Shown: positions 1 through 8,117 of the stretch, one piece after another
Layout: each line of letters starts with the position of its first letter
Position numbering within the stretch: position 1 is the first letter of the stretch
Assembly (NCBI GenBank): GCA_964640935.1
Contig: CAZXIY010000003.1
Span: forward strand, 1 to 31,772
Direction of reading: 5' to 3'
Length of the DNA stretch: 31,772 bases
Origin: CAZXIY01 sp964640935
GTDB lineage: Archaea > Thermoplasmatota > Thermoplasmata > Methanomassiliicoccales > Methanomethylophilaceae
Notes under the pieces: generated by a model
What the model was told of the DNA's origin: nothing
Database searches by the model: none
What the model saw: the letters and a program-made list of their open reading frames with translations, nothing else
Position numbers and translations under genes: made by a program

Positions 1-1063
1 TAATATCGTCAGCATAGAATCTTATATGCTCTCTCCAGAACAGCTTGCTGCTCACCGCGGACTGCGGCAGCGGTACGAACATGCCCATGGAGAACGACAT
101 GAACAGCGGATCGCCGACGATCGCAGTGTAGTTATGTTCCGAGATCGTCTTGATGAGATCCGCCTCTCCGTCGAGCTTCTTATCTCCGGATCTGGCTATG
201 TTCTTATCGAAGGAGAAGAACGTGCATACATTGCCGGAGAGCCCATATCTCGATTCGAATAAAGTTCTGAGATTGTTGCCGATGACCTGGTCGCCGATGA
301 AGAGGCATTCCTCGGGGCGCAATTTCTCTGCAGGGGACGGGATGCTTCCCCCGATCGGCAGTTCCGCAGTATATTCCATACCGTAGACCTCCTTTAGGTA
401 TTCGGCGAATTTCATCGCGGATGCTGATACAACAACGTTGAGTTCGGCGTTCTGAAGATTCTTGAATTCTCTGAGTCCGTCTCTGCCGGAGACGAAATTG
501 AGCTTCTTGCCCCTGGATTCATAATATGCACATAAGGCCTTCAGATCGGTATCGTCGCAATAGTCGATGAGACTGTACCCGAGTATGTTGACCGTGTTCG
601 GAACGACCTTCCTTTCATCGAGGAGGAACCTGTCGGCGAGTGCGGCGTATGTGCGTTCTATGCCGAACGAGTAGTCATGCGATCCAGAGGTGTCTACGCC
701 GATCGCAGGTATGCCGGAGATCCTCTCCGCTTCCATGGCTATGCCGTGATGGTCTGCGCCGGTCATGGCCGACACCGGCGAACCGATGACCGCTATGAAA
801 TCGGGTTTGTGTTTTCTGGCACTGTTAGCTATCCTCTCTGTAATCTCCTTGTAATTCCCCATGACGGCATCGTCTTCGTCCATGTATGTGCTGAATACCA
901 TGCCTGGAGATTTGAACCAATTCGGTGCATCGAATGAAGCGTAGTTCTTCAGGCACTGCGTCGGACCGTACATCGCGACCATTGCCCCCATCGACGAAAG
1001 TATGGATGCGGCACCTGAGAAATCAGCCGCGAATCCGGGCAATCTGAACATAAGCTCAGCCAT
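1..1063 (-). CDS. nitrogenase component 1-like protein (NifD/NifK fold), cut by the window edge
   Basis: I read this frame by hand from an ATG at 1063 to base 1: 354 codons without a stop, so the C-terminus lies outside the window. The start matches the family, with a hydrophobic opening, then GPTQC (Cys37) where NifD/NifK carry a cluster-ligand cysteine. Later come VIGSPVSAMTG and GVDTSGSHDY, alternating sheet/helix segments as in NifD/K-type subunits. The other two usual cluster cysteines are missing: there is none near the N-terminus, and the place of the STC motif is taken by GSP. The start overlaps the stop of the upstream homologue in TAATG, so the two are probably translated together and may form a heteromer. 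The natural electron donor would be a NifH-like protein, not seen here. Substrate unknown. Fold assignment is fairly safe, function is not. Confidence 0.72.
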   Translation of the reverse strand, partial: MAELMFRLPGFAADFSGAASILSSMGAMVAMYGPTQCLKNYASFDAPNWFKSPGMVFSTYMDEDDAVMGNYKEITERIANSARKHKPDFIAVIGSPVSAMTGADHHGIAMEAERISGIPAIGVDTSGSHDYSFGIERTYAALADRFLLDERKVVPNTVNILGYSLIDYCDDTDLKALCAYYESRGKKLNFVSGRDGLREFKNLQNAELNVVVSASAMKFAEYLKEVYGMEYTAELPIGGSIPSPAEKLRPEECLFIGDQVIGNNLRTLFESRYGLSGNVCTFFSFDKNIARSGDKKLDGEADLIKTISEHNYTAIVGDPLFMSFSMGMFVPLPQSAVSSKLFWREHIRFYADDI

Positions 1064-2280
1064 TATATCGACACTCCGTATGACATCATCAGTCCCTTCA
1101 TATCCTTGGGATCCTTGCATGCTTCTATTATCTTCCTCATCACGTGGACGATAGGCCAGTATCCGATCTGCCCGTTGTCTGTGGTGTTAATGACCATCGC
1201 CGAATCCGTCATGTATGCCGCATTGAATCCTATGGACACATCCGCCTTGCAGCAGTGCCCGATCTCAGAACTCATCGATGTGTCGCCCGCATCGTGTATA
1301 CGGATCTCCGGATGTTCCTTTTCCACCCATGCCTTGTCCTTCTCATCGAAGGGTGCAGTCTTGACGTAGGATTCCCCTGTCACAAATATATCGGTGATGT
1401 CGAATCCGTTCTCAAGCATCAGTCTTGCGAGGCCAAAGGTCCTGCGTGTGACGGATGAACCGAGGGAGATCGTCTTCCCTTTCAAGAGCCCGGATGCTTC
1501 CGCTATCGTATCCTCGGCGACCTTTTCATATTGTGCCAGATCGCATTCTTTTCCAATGAGTTTGAAGAGCGATGAGTATTGTTCTCTGATCTCGTCGAAG
1601 GAATATGTCGGATACATAGTGCAATACGGCACACCAGCACCTTCTACGGCGGCCAGGCCGTCTGCATTCGTCAATATATTGTATCTTGCATGCCCCATGC
1701 TCCTGAACTGTTCGAATGATTCCATCTTGACCGGGTGGTTACCTTTGAATCCAAATTTCCCGAGTATCTCGACGGCATCGCTGTTGCAGCCAGGCGGCAT
1801 CGAACTTCCGATGAAATTGACAGAATCTTCTTTCGCAGAATGATCGAACATCTCTGTAATACGGACGTACATCATTTCGACCGGGTCGTGACCCGTTCCA
1901 GTTGCAATATGATTGACTGGGAATGATTGGAATATGGTATCGGGGTGAGCTTTTGACAGGTCGCGCAACACTGCGTTCTCGTCTATCCCCGCGATAAGGA
2001 TGTCGCACGTCAGGAGCAGTATCAGCACCTTCGGTCTGTACTTACCGATGACTGTGTCTACCGCTTTGGATATTTCGGAGTTGACCTTTCCCAGGGACAT
2101 ATCTACGTCTGTGATGTAGAGATATCCTTTTTTCCCCTCTCCTCCGAACGTGTTCATGGCAGAGAATCTGCCGCAGGACAGCGGGCCGACGAAGAGCAGG
2201 AAACTCTCCGGGACCATTGCGACCATGCTCATCAGGCCCGAACCGCCATACGACGGCGGGCAGTAACATAATTCCTTCAT
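1063..2280 (-). CDS. nitrogenase component 1-like oxidoreductase subunit
   Basis: A protein of 405 residues, shorter than true NifD/NifK (about 480-520) and close to nitrogenase-like group IV proteins. Cysteines sit where P-cluster-type ligands are expected: Cys5 and Cys7 in ELCYCPPSYGG, Cys36 in GPLSCGR and Cys92 in LLTCDILIAG. The stretch around residues 57-92 (TDVD, then a helix, then the LLTCD strand) follows the NifD/K pattern. No FeMo-cofactor Cys/His pair is obvious. The family includes CfbD (F430 synthesis), MarDK (methylthio-alkane reductase) and chlorophyll enzymes. Two different component 1 genes side by side argue against CfbD, which acts as a single-gene homodimer. Upstream are a possible TATA box at about 2304-2311 and a palindrome at 2290-2305. 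The substrate cannot be read from sequence. Confidence 0.78.
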   Translation of the reverse strand: MKELCYCPPSYGGSGLMSMVAMVPESFLLFVGPLSCGRFSAMNTFGGEGKKGYLYITDVDMSLGKVNSEISKAVDTVIGKYRPKVLILLLTCDILIAGIDENAVLRDLSKAHPDTIFQSFPVNHIATGTGHDPVEMMYVRITEMFDHSAKEDSVNFIGSSMPPGCNSDAVEILGKFGFKGNHPVKMESFEQFRSMGHARYNILTNADGLAAVEGAGVPYCTMYPTYSFDEIREQYSSLFKLIGKECDLAQYEKVAEDTIAEASGLLKGKTISLGSSVTRRTFGLARLMLENGFDITDIFVTGESYVKTAPFDEKDKAWVEKEHPEIRIHDAGDTSMSSEIGHCCKADVSIGFNAAYMTDSAMVINTTDNGQIGYWPIVHVMRKIIEACKDPKDMKGLMMSYGVSI

Positions 2281-2289
2281 CGGGTAGCG

Positions 2290-2305
2290 TATCGCTATTG
2301 CGATA
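2290..2305. promoter_or_regulatory. perfect inverted repeat just upstream of the nitrogenase-like gene pair
   Basis: TATCGC, four bases (TATT), then GCGATA, ending ten bases before the ATG at 2280. If transcription starts close to the ATG, as the AT-rich GAAATATC at 2304-2311 on the minus strand suggests, the palindrome lies between TATA box and start site. That is a typical repressor-operator position in archaea. The regulator is unknown. Confidence 0.35.
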
Positions 2306-2397
2306 TTTCTATGACGTGTTCATATCGTCGGGTTCGGCTCCATAGATGAACATCGAATGCCTTTTAGATCAGAGGTTTTGTTATCACGATCAGGTGA

Positions 2398-2583
2398 TCA
2401 TCCGCCGGAGGCTACACGTATGGCGTCGACATTCGTTCCGTTATCCGGAGTGATATCCATTGGGACCGGCACGCTTCCGATCAGGAACAGATATGAATCA
2501 GGGTTCTTTTTCTGAGATAGAACGAAACTCTCTATCGTTCCTTCGGCATCGAAATCGTTTCCGTCAATCTTTATCCGATACAT
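2398..2583 (-). CDS. small ubiquitin-like sulfur carrier (MoaD/ThiS/SAMP-like) ending in Gly-Gly
   Basis: 61 residues with the compact beta-grasp pattern of MoaD/ThiS proteins: MYRIKIDG opening strand, one helix, YLFLIGSVPVPMD (the usual 'name-of-strand, VP, D' stretch), then VDAIRVASGG at the very end. A free C-terminal Gly-Gly is the feature that is adenylated by an E1-like enzyme and used for thiocarboxylate sulfur transfer or for protein tagging (SAMP). No E1-like enzyme, JAMM protease or molybdopterin/thiamin gene is in the window, so the partner is unknown. The start overlaps the end of the P-type ATPase gene by 20 bases, which makes this the last gene of the addB-addA-ATPase chain. Sulfur carrier versus protein modifier cannot be decided here. 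Confidence 0.75.
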   Translation of the reverse strand: MYRIKIDGNDFDAEGTIESFVLSQKKNPDSYLFLIGSVPVPMDITPDNGTNVDAIRVASGG

Positions 2584-5161
2584 TCTCGGAATCCCCTCCG
2601 TTCGTGTCGTACATCTTTTCCATCATGCTCCGATACCATTTCTCGGTAATGGATGTGAGCCGCTTGAATCCGCCTTTGCGCAGCACGGTACGTGCAACGA
2701 AGAACCACACAACTGTCACGGCGATTATACACAATATGTATTCGACAGGGAAAATAGCCAGACTCACAAGTTTTGCCGCCCACTCCCATGTATACACCGC
2801 ATAATATACCGCGAAGACGAAAAGATAGAGCAGACCCACAAGGATGGTGGGTTTGATGTCCTTATGGAGTTTACCGTCAACAGAGAAGAACTTGAAGTAC
2901 GGTGTTATGATGAGGAGCTGCGTTATCCCGGCAAGTATGACGAAGAGGAGCATTGAGTTCCTCGCGTTGATCTCTGCCGTCCTGACCAGCAGTTCGGCAG
3001 CAGTGAGCGGAGGCATCTGTTTTGCTGAGTCGAATACGGGCCATCCGAGTGTGGCGATCTGATTCGGCGTATACGGTATGTTAATTACCCCGTCAATCGT
3101 CAGGTAGTAGAATGAAAGGTACACTGCGAATCCGAATCCGGCGATCATGACCGCCATCGGTATGGCATATTTCAGAACGCCTGGAAGTATCGCTCCTTTG
3201 TTCTCCGAAGGTTTTGCCCATATGGTCATCAGGAATGCAGCGATCGAGACCGAGGCTATGGCATAGAACGTTGCCTGCGTCGGAAGGAACGGCGTGTTGC
3301 CGAATATGAACAGTACAAGAGCGACCATTATAGCGAGAACGAAATTCCTCGAAAGGTACAGTTTGAGTATGTCCCTCATGCCAGATACTGTCTTCCTTCC
3401 TTCGACAAGTGCTTTCGGCAGAGCGGCGAAATTATCGTCGACGAGGACCATGTCGGCCACCCCTCTGGCTGCCCCGCTCCCGCTCTGGAGGGCGACGCCG
3501 ACCTGTGCCATTTTAAGAGATTTCACGTCGTTGACGCCGTCGCCCACCATCGCGACGTATCTTCCTTCGTTCTTCAGGGTCTCGATGATCTGTTCTTTGT
3601 GGTCGGGTTTCATCCTCCCGAATATATTCGTAGTGAGAATGGCCTGTTTCCTTTCTTCGCCCTGGAGGGCGTCCAATTGATCGCCGGACAGTATTTTTCT
3701 TTCGCCTGGGATCTGAGCGATGGTGAAGAGAGCGTTCACAGTCTCCGGATCATCACCGGATATTACTTTTAAGTCCATTTCGTTATCGAGGAAGGTCTCG
3801 ATGGTCTTCTTGCAGTCGCTGCGGACCTCATCCTCGATCGCGATTACTGCGATCATACTAAGTTCTGGTATCTCGACGTTCTCGTCGCCGTAGAGTTCCA
3901 TGTCCGGGCCTTCGGCAATTATGATTGTTCTGAGTCCTTTCTCGGAGAAGCCCTTGACCGTCTCTTCCACGTCGGTCTTATTGTCTATGTGAGGTCCGAG
4001 CGAGGAGAGAGCTCCCATGAAAATCGTGACGTTCTTTCCGTTGCAGGCGATCTTGACTGCACTGTATTTCCTTTCAGATGAGAAGCGTATCTCATCGGTG
4101 GCCTTGACATCCGCTTTTCCGAATCTCTCTATGAGAGCGGTCACTGTACGGTTCTTGCTGCCGGTGGAGTTCGCGAACGATCTGATGAGTTCTTCCGTTT
4201 CAGACTCGTTGCGATACGGTTTCATCTCTTTGAAAACAAGCTTGTTTGTGGTTATCGTTCCGGTCTTGTCCATGCATACGGTATCGACGTGGCTGAGAGA
4301 TTCAACCGCGCTGGACCTTTGAAGGAGGACACCGCCGTCGGCCATACGGACCGCAGCCACCATGTAGGCGATGACGATCAGCAGGAAGAGAGCTATCGGA
4401 ACTATGTCGAGTATTATGACGGCCGTCTTGACGGTAGCTTCGAGACTTTCGGACAGGCCGTGGAATTTGAAAAGATTGATGACGATCATTATCGCCATGA
4501 ATACGAACGCGATGACCATCAGGACCTTAGTGATCGCGGACGTTTCCATCTGCAGAGGCGTCATCTTGGTCGTGTACTTCTTCGCGCTTGCGAGCATCTT
4601 TGAGGCGAACGTCTCGTCGCCGAATGCCGTGACCTTATATGCCCCGCTCCCGGTAATGCAGTACGATCCTGAATAGATCACGTCACCTACATGTTTTCTT
4701 ACTGTGGATGACTCGCCTGTGAGCAGGGATTCATCCATCTCGAGGTATTCCATCTCCAGAAGTTCCCCGTCGACTAAGGCCTGGTCCCCGGGATTCATTA
4801 CGATTATGTCGTCTTTGACGACCTCAGACTGATCAATTACTGATTCCTTTCCGTCTCTGAGGACCGTGACCTTCGGTCTCATGAGCAGTGCGATCTTGTC
4901 GAGACGCCGTTTGGCCCTAATCTCCTGGATGGTCGCGACGATAATATTCAGCGTGATGACGCCTGTCGCGGCAACTGCATCGATGGGCTCGCCGACTATG
5001 ACCAGGATTGCTCCCATTATGAATAGCAGGACGTTGAACGTTGTGAATACGTTCTTGACGATTATATCCTTGTACGACCTGCTGACGATCTGTTCAACGG
5101 AGTTAACTTCTCCTTTGGACTTGCGCTCTTTTACTTCATTTGAAGTCAATCCCGTGAGCAT
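2564..5161 (-). CDS. cation-transporting P-type ATPase, CtpE-like, with altered M4 motif
   Basis: 865-residue membrane pump with the full P-type order: opening pair of membrane helices (about 36-80), actuator domain with LTGES at 147-151, second helix pair (about 210-275), phosphorylation site DKTGT with Asp298, nucleotide-binding and hinge region with GDGVND at 540-545, and six more hydrophobic segments towards the C-terminus. The overall layout and the M6 stretch recall the HAD-IC branch around mycobacterial CtpE (calcium). The odd point is M4: where Ca/Mg pumps have PEGL, this protein has P-I-A-L (255-258), so the ion-binding glutamate is absent; plasma-membrane proton pumps carry PIAM there. 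The ion is therefore open. The ATG lies 26 bases inside the end of the addA-like gene, and the protein opening GLTSNEVKER is typical of the family, which supports this start. Confidence 0.88.
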   Translation of the reverse strand: MLTGLTSNEVKERKSKGEVNSVEQIVSRSYKDIIVKNVFTTFNVLLFIMGAILVIVGEPIDAVAATGVITLNIIVATIQEIRAKRRLDKIALLMRPKVTVLRDGKESVIDQSEVVKDDIIVMNPGDQALVDGELLEMEYLEMDESLLTGESSTVRKHVGDVIYSGSYCITGSGAYKVTAFGDETFASKMLASAKKYTTKMTPLQMETSAITKVLMVIAFVFMAIMIVINLFKFHGLSESLEATVKTAVIILDIVPIALFLLIVIAYMVAAVRMADGGVLLQRSSAVESLSHVDTVCMDKTGTITTNKLVFKEMKPYRNESETEELIRSFANSTGSKNRTVTALIERFGKADVKATDEIRFSSERKYSAVKIACNGKNVTIFMGALSSLGPHIDNKTDVEETVKGFSEKGLRTIIIAEGPDMELYGDENVEIPELSMIAVIAIEDEVRSDCKKTIETFLDNEMDLKVISGDDPETVNALFTIAQIPGERKILSGDQLDALQGEERKQAILTTNIFGRMKPDHKEQIIETLKNEGRYVAMVGDGVNDVKSLKMAQVGVALQSGSGAARGVADMVLVDDNFAALPKALVEGRKTVSGMRDILKLYLSRNFVLAIMVALVLFIFGNTPFLPTQATFYAIASVSIAAFLMTIWAKPSENKGAILPGVLKYAIPMAVMIAGFGFAVYLSFYYLTIDGVINIPYTPNQIATLGWPVFDSAKQMPPLTAAELLVRTAEINARNSMLLFVILAGITQLLIITPYFKFFSVDGKLHKDIKPTILVGLLYLFVFAVYYAVYTWEWAAKLVSLAIFPVEYILCIIAVTVVWFFVARTVLRKGGFKRLTSITEKWYRSMMEKMYDTNGGDSENVSDKD

Positions 5162-8117
5162 ACTCTGCGGTATGCTCTTTTATTATATTATCGTAGTCGG
5201 ACACGATGTTGGCTATCTCTTCCAAAGACAGCGGTTCTATTTTGACGGTCTTTTTCTGAGATACGAAGTCCAGGTAGCAGATGACCTTTTTGCCCATAGA
5301 TTCGGCCGAATGGGCATACACGCTCAGCTGGAATCTGTAGGAATCGATGAAACGATCCGTGTCATCGGTCTTGTAATCGTGGATCTCCACGCGGTCTCCG
5401 AAGACAGCAACGATATCCATTACACCTCTGAGCGATATGCCGTTCACCGGAAGGACGCATTTGATCTCAGGATATATCGTGGCACCGGCAAGGGAATCGA
5501 GGATCCTCCTTATTTCCGGCATTTCAGCCAATGTACTGTCGTACTTCATATTGCGGGCCATGAGGTAGGCGGCCTTGTGGACGGAATCGCCGTAATCGGC
5601 CCCTTTGCCGTTCTTCTTGTCTCCGTCGTCGTTCACCTTGTATACGGTGTTCATTATCTCGTGTATCGACAGGTTCCTGTGCTTCTTCCTGTAGCCGGCG
5701 ATGACCGGGGCATCGGAAAGATGGATTTCGCTGCTCGTATCGGTTTCATCGAAAACCGCTACGTCGGTAACGGGATTCTCCGACAAGTGCTCGAAGAACG
5801 TCGATGGGCTATGGCACGTCATTGTGACATACTGCTTCGCTCTCGATATCGCAACAAACATAAGTCTTCTTTCTTCGGAGTAATCTTTTCCATGTGCCAG
5901 ATTAATCAATTCGTATCTCCACGATTTTATGATCATCTCATGGGCGGTGCCGTTATCGTCAGTGCGCGAATAATATTCCTTCTTACAGCGGATGCCAAAT
6001 AAATCGTTGAATGCGAATAACTGGTCATCGGGCCTGGTACTTGGTATCGTTCTGTAATTGATACCGGCGGTAATGACGATTGGATACTCTAGCCCCTTTG
6101 ATTTGTGCATGGTCTGTATCGTTACTGCATCGGCGTCTGCAGATCTGTCGATGTCATACTTGGTTGAAGCCTCTATGTCCTCTTCAATAAGCCTGATAAT
6201 ATCCGATATAGTGAGAAGCGATCCTGTGTACGCTGAGGACAGTATGTTGATAATCGTCTGTGTAGTATCATTATCAAGCCCGTAGAAAGCGAATATTGTT
6301 GTAAGAAGGTCGTTTGGTCTTCTTTTTTTCTTCTTAAGAATATTGCGCTGAGATACTATCTCATCTGGCAGACCACATAGTCTCTCATTCTTATCTTTGC
6401 CGCGGTAGCGGATCATTGCCTTGATCTCAGATAAGGGGTAACCCATGTCCGTGAGAATTGCCACCGGGCCTTTGGTATCGGATGCATTATTCACATACCG
6501 TAGCCAGGCAAGAGCCAATTTACCCTCTCTTGTCGACATAATCTCTGTATCGCCCTCGAAGAATGCAGGCACGTTCTCTTTCTCACACAAATCCAATATT
6601 GACCGACAAAATTTGGAATTGCGACACAGTACAGCGATGTCCCCATATCTGACCCTGCGATATGTGCCATTCTCTGCAATCATGTATTTTTCGTTTTTCT
6701 TGTATTCCAGAATTTTCTTTATAATCAATTCTATTTCATTTTCAGGGTCAGCAGCTTTGATGGATTCGAATTCTGTATATTTTCCAATCTCCCGATCACG
6801 ATTCGGTATAAGTTCCACTACGTTCTCGGTATCTTGTGGGGTGTCATTTTTAGAACCCTTGGCGCTTAGTACGCTAAATGCTTTTTTCAAAATGACCGAA
6901 GAACTTCTGTAATTCTCATCGAGATTGATGCATATGGGGTCATGTATCATTTTGAAAGGAATTCTCGTCTCACCGCGATTGAGTTTAGTCAGGAATGTAT
7001 CCACACGGTTACCGAAATCAGTGATATTTTCCTTTGATACAAATCTGAATCCATATATCCCCTGTTTCCAATCGCCTACTACACAAAGATTTGGTTTCCT
7101 TAGAAGAAGAAGGCAAATCATCATCTGCAATTCATTGGTATCTTGGAACTCATCGACCATCATGTAATCGACCGAGTTTGTTTCTCTTACCCTCGCATCG
7201 TTGTAGAGCGATACGAAAGCAAATAATTCTGAGAGACCGAAAGTTAATCTATTATCGCTTATGGATTGTCTGATATATTCAAAATAGACATCGCGGATAA
7301 ATTCCAACAGCATCGTCCGATCTTCATTGGCGGCCTCTGTAATGCATTTATTAAAATCAATTATGTCGCCATTATAAACGGTATCTGGAATATCGTATGA
7401 TTCTGGATCTTTGTTAATAATCTTCATTAATCCGTTTTCCAGTTCCGGCCCAACATCTGTCATTTCTCTTATTACAGATTTTTTGCTACCAATAACGATC
7501 TTTTCTCCATTATCAAACCATTCTGTCTCCAACGGAACGACTCCGCGGGACATTAGACGTTTTATTAAATTGAATAAATCATCCACGGATGAACTCACGA
7601 GAGCAGGTATGTTGGAGTTGCCACGAATATATCTGTTAGCATGATTTTTAATGAAATTTGCATAGAAATTTCTAAAATAATCTTTATTAAGGGTCTCATT
7701 TTCTACAAGACGGGCCCCTCTTGACAATGATTCGTTGATTTTGAAGAAATCACTCACCGATTCTGGAGAATTCAATACAACTTTCAAGCAGAATGCGTCG
7801 AACGTCGAGGCCTTGACATTTTTGAGAACATTATCCAATGTTCTGGTCATCATTTTTCTAAGTTCTGGATTGTCAGTGTTAGATGCAGATTCGGACATAT
7901 ATGATGTAATCCTGTCCTTCATCTCTTGGGCAGCGTTTCTCGTAAAGGTTAGCAGAAGCATATGCATCGGATCGATCTTCTTGTTGATCATGTTGAGATA
8001 TCTGGATACTATGGTGTGCGTCTTGCCAGTCCCGGGGCCAGCATCAGTGACTATGAAGCCTTCAAGTGTATCGCGAAGTTTCTCCTGATTCTCATTCAGA
8101 TTCGACATCTTCTTCAC
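5136..8117 (-). CDS. AddA/UvrD-like superfamily 1 helicase with C-terminal RecB-type nuclease
   Basis: 993 residues. N-terminal helicase: Walker A DAGPGTGKT (25-33), the LLTFTRNAAQEM motif Ia, Walker B DEFQDTNE (322-329), VVGDWKQGIYGFR (347-359), ENYRSS near 401, TMHKSKGLEYP and RLMFVAISRAKQ towards the end of the helicase part. C-terminal PD-(D/E)XK nuclease: HKAA helix, Asp901 in RGVMDIV, Asp914-Tyr-Lys916, then Gln930...Tyr934. This is the AddA/RecB architecture: unwinding and cutting of broken DNA ends to prepare recombination. The gene starts 26 bases inside the end of the addB-like gene, as expected for a two-subunit complex. Sequence is at the short end for AddA (usually 1,100-1,250 residues). 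The 5' half is markedly richer in A+T than flanking genes. Confidence 0.85.
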   Translation of the reverse strand: MKKMSNLNENQEKLRDTLEGFIVTDAGPGTGKTHTIVSRYLNMINKKIDPMHMLLLTFTRNAAQEMKDRITSYMSESASNTDNPELRKMMTRTLDNVLKNVKASTFDAFCLKVVLNSPESVSDFFKINESLSRGARLVENETLNKDYFRNFYANFIKNHANRYIRGNSNIPALVSSSVDDLFNLIKRLMSRGVVPLETEWFDNGEKIVIGSKKSVIREMTDVGPELENGLMKIINKDPESYDIPDTVYNGDIIDFNKCITEAANEDRTMLLEFIRDVYFEYIRQSISDNRLTFGLSELFAFVSLYNDARVRETNSVDYMMVDEFQDTNELQMMICLLLLRKPNLCVVGDWKQGIYGFRFVSKENITDFGNRVDTFLTKLNRGETRIPFKMIHDPICINLDENYRSSSVILKKAFSVLSAKGSKNDTPQDTENVVELIPNRDREIGKYTEFESIKAADPENEIELIIKKILEYKKNEKYMIAENGTYRRVRYGDIAVLCRNSKFCRSILDLCEKENVPAFFEGDTEIMSTREGKLALAWLRYVNNASDTKGPVAILTDMGYPLSEIKAMIRYRGKDKNERLCGLPDEIVSQRNILKKKKRRPNDLLTTIFAFYGLDNDTTQTIINILSSAYTGSLLTISDIIRLIEEDIEASTKYDIDRSADADAVTIQTMHKSKGLEYPIVITAGINYRTIPSTRPDDQLFAFNDLFGIRCKKEYYSRTDDNGTAHEMIIKSWRYELINLAHGKDYSEERRLMFVAISRAKQYVTMTCHSPSTFFEHLSENPVTDVAVFDETDTSSEIHLSDAPVIAGYRKKHRNLSIHEIMNTVYKVNDDGDKKNGKGADYGDSVHKAAYLMARNMKYDSTLAEMPEIRRILDSLAGATIYPEIKCVLPVNGISLRGVMDIVAVFGDRVEIHDYKTDDTDRFIDSYRFQLSVYAHSAESMGKKVICYLDFVSQKKTVKIEPLSLEEIANIVSDYDNIIKEHTAEYAHGIDFK

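Noticed and set aside
1063..2280. Calling the nitrogenase-like gene cfbD (F430 synthesis)
   Set aside because: CfbD acts as a single-gene homodimer; here two unlike component 1 genes are coupled and no cfb gene is adjacent.
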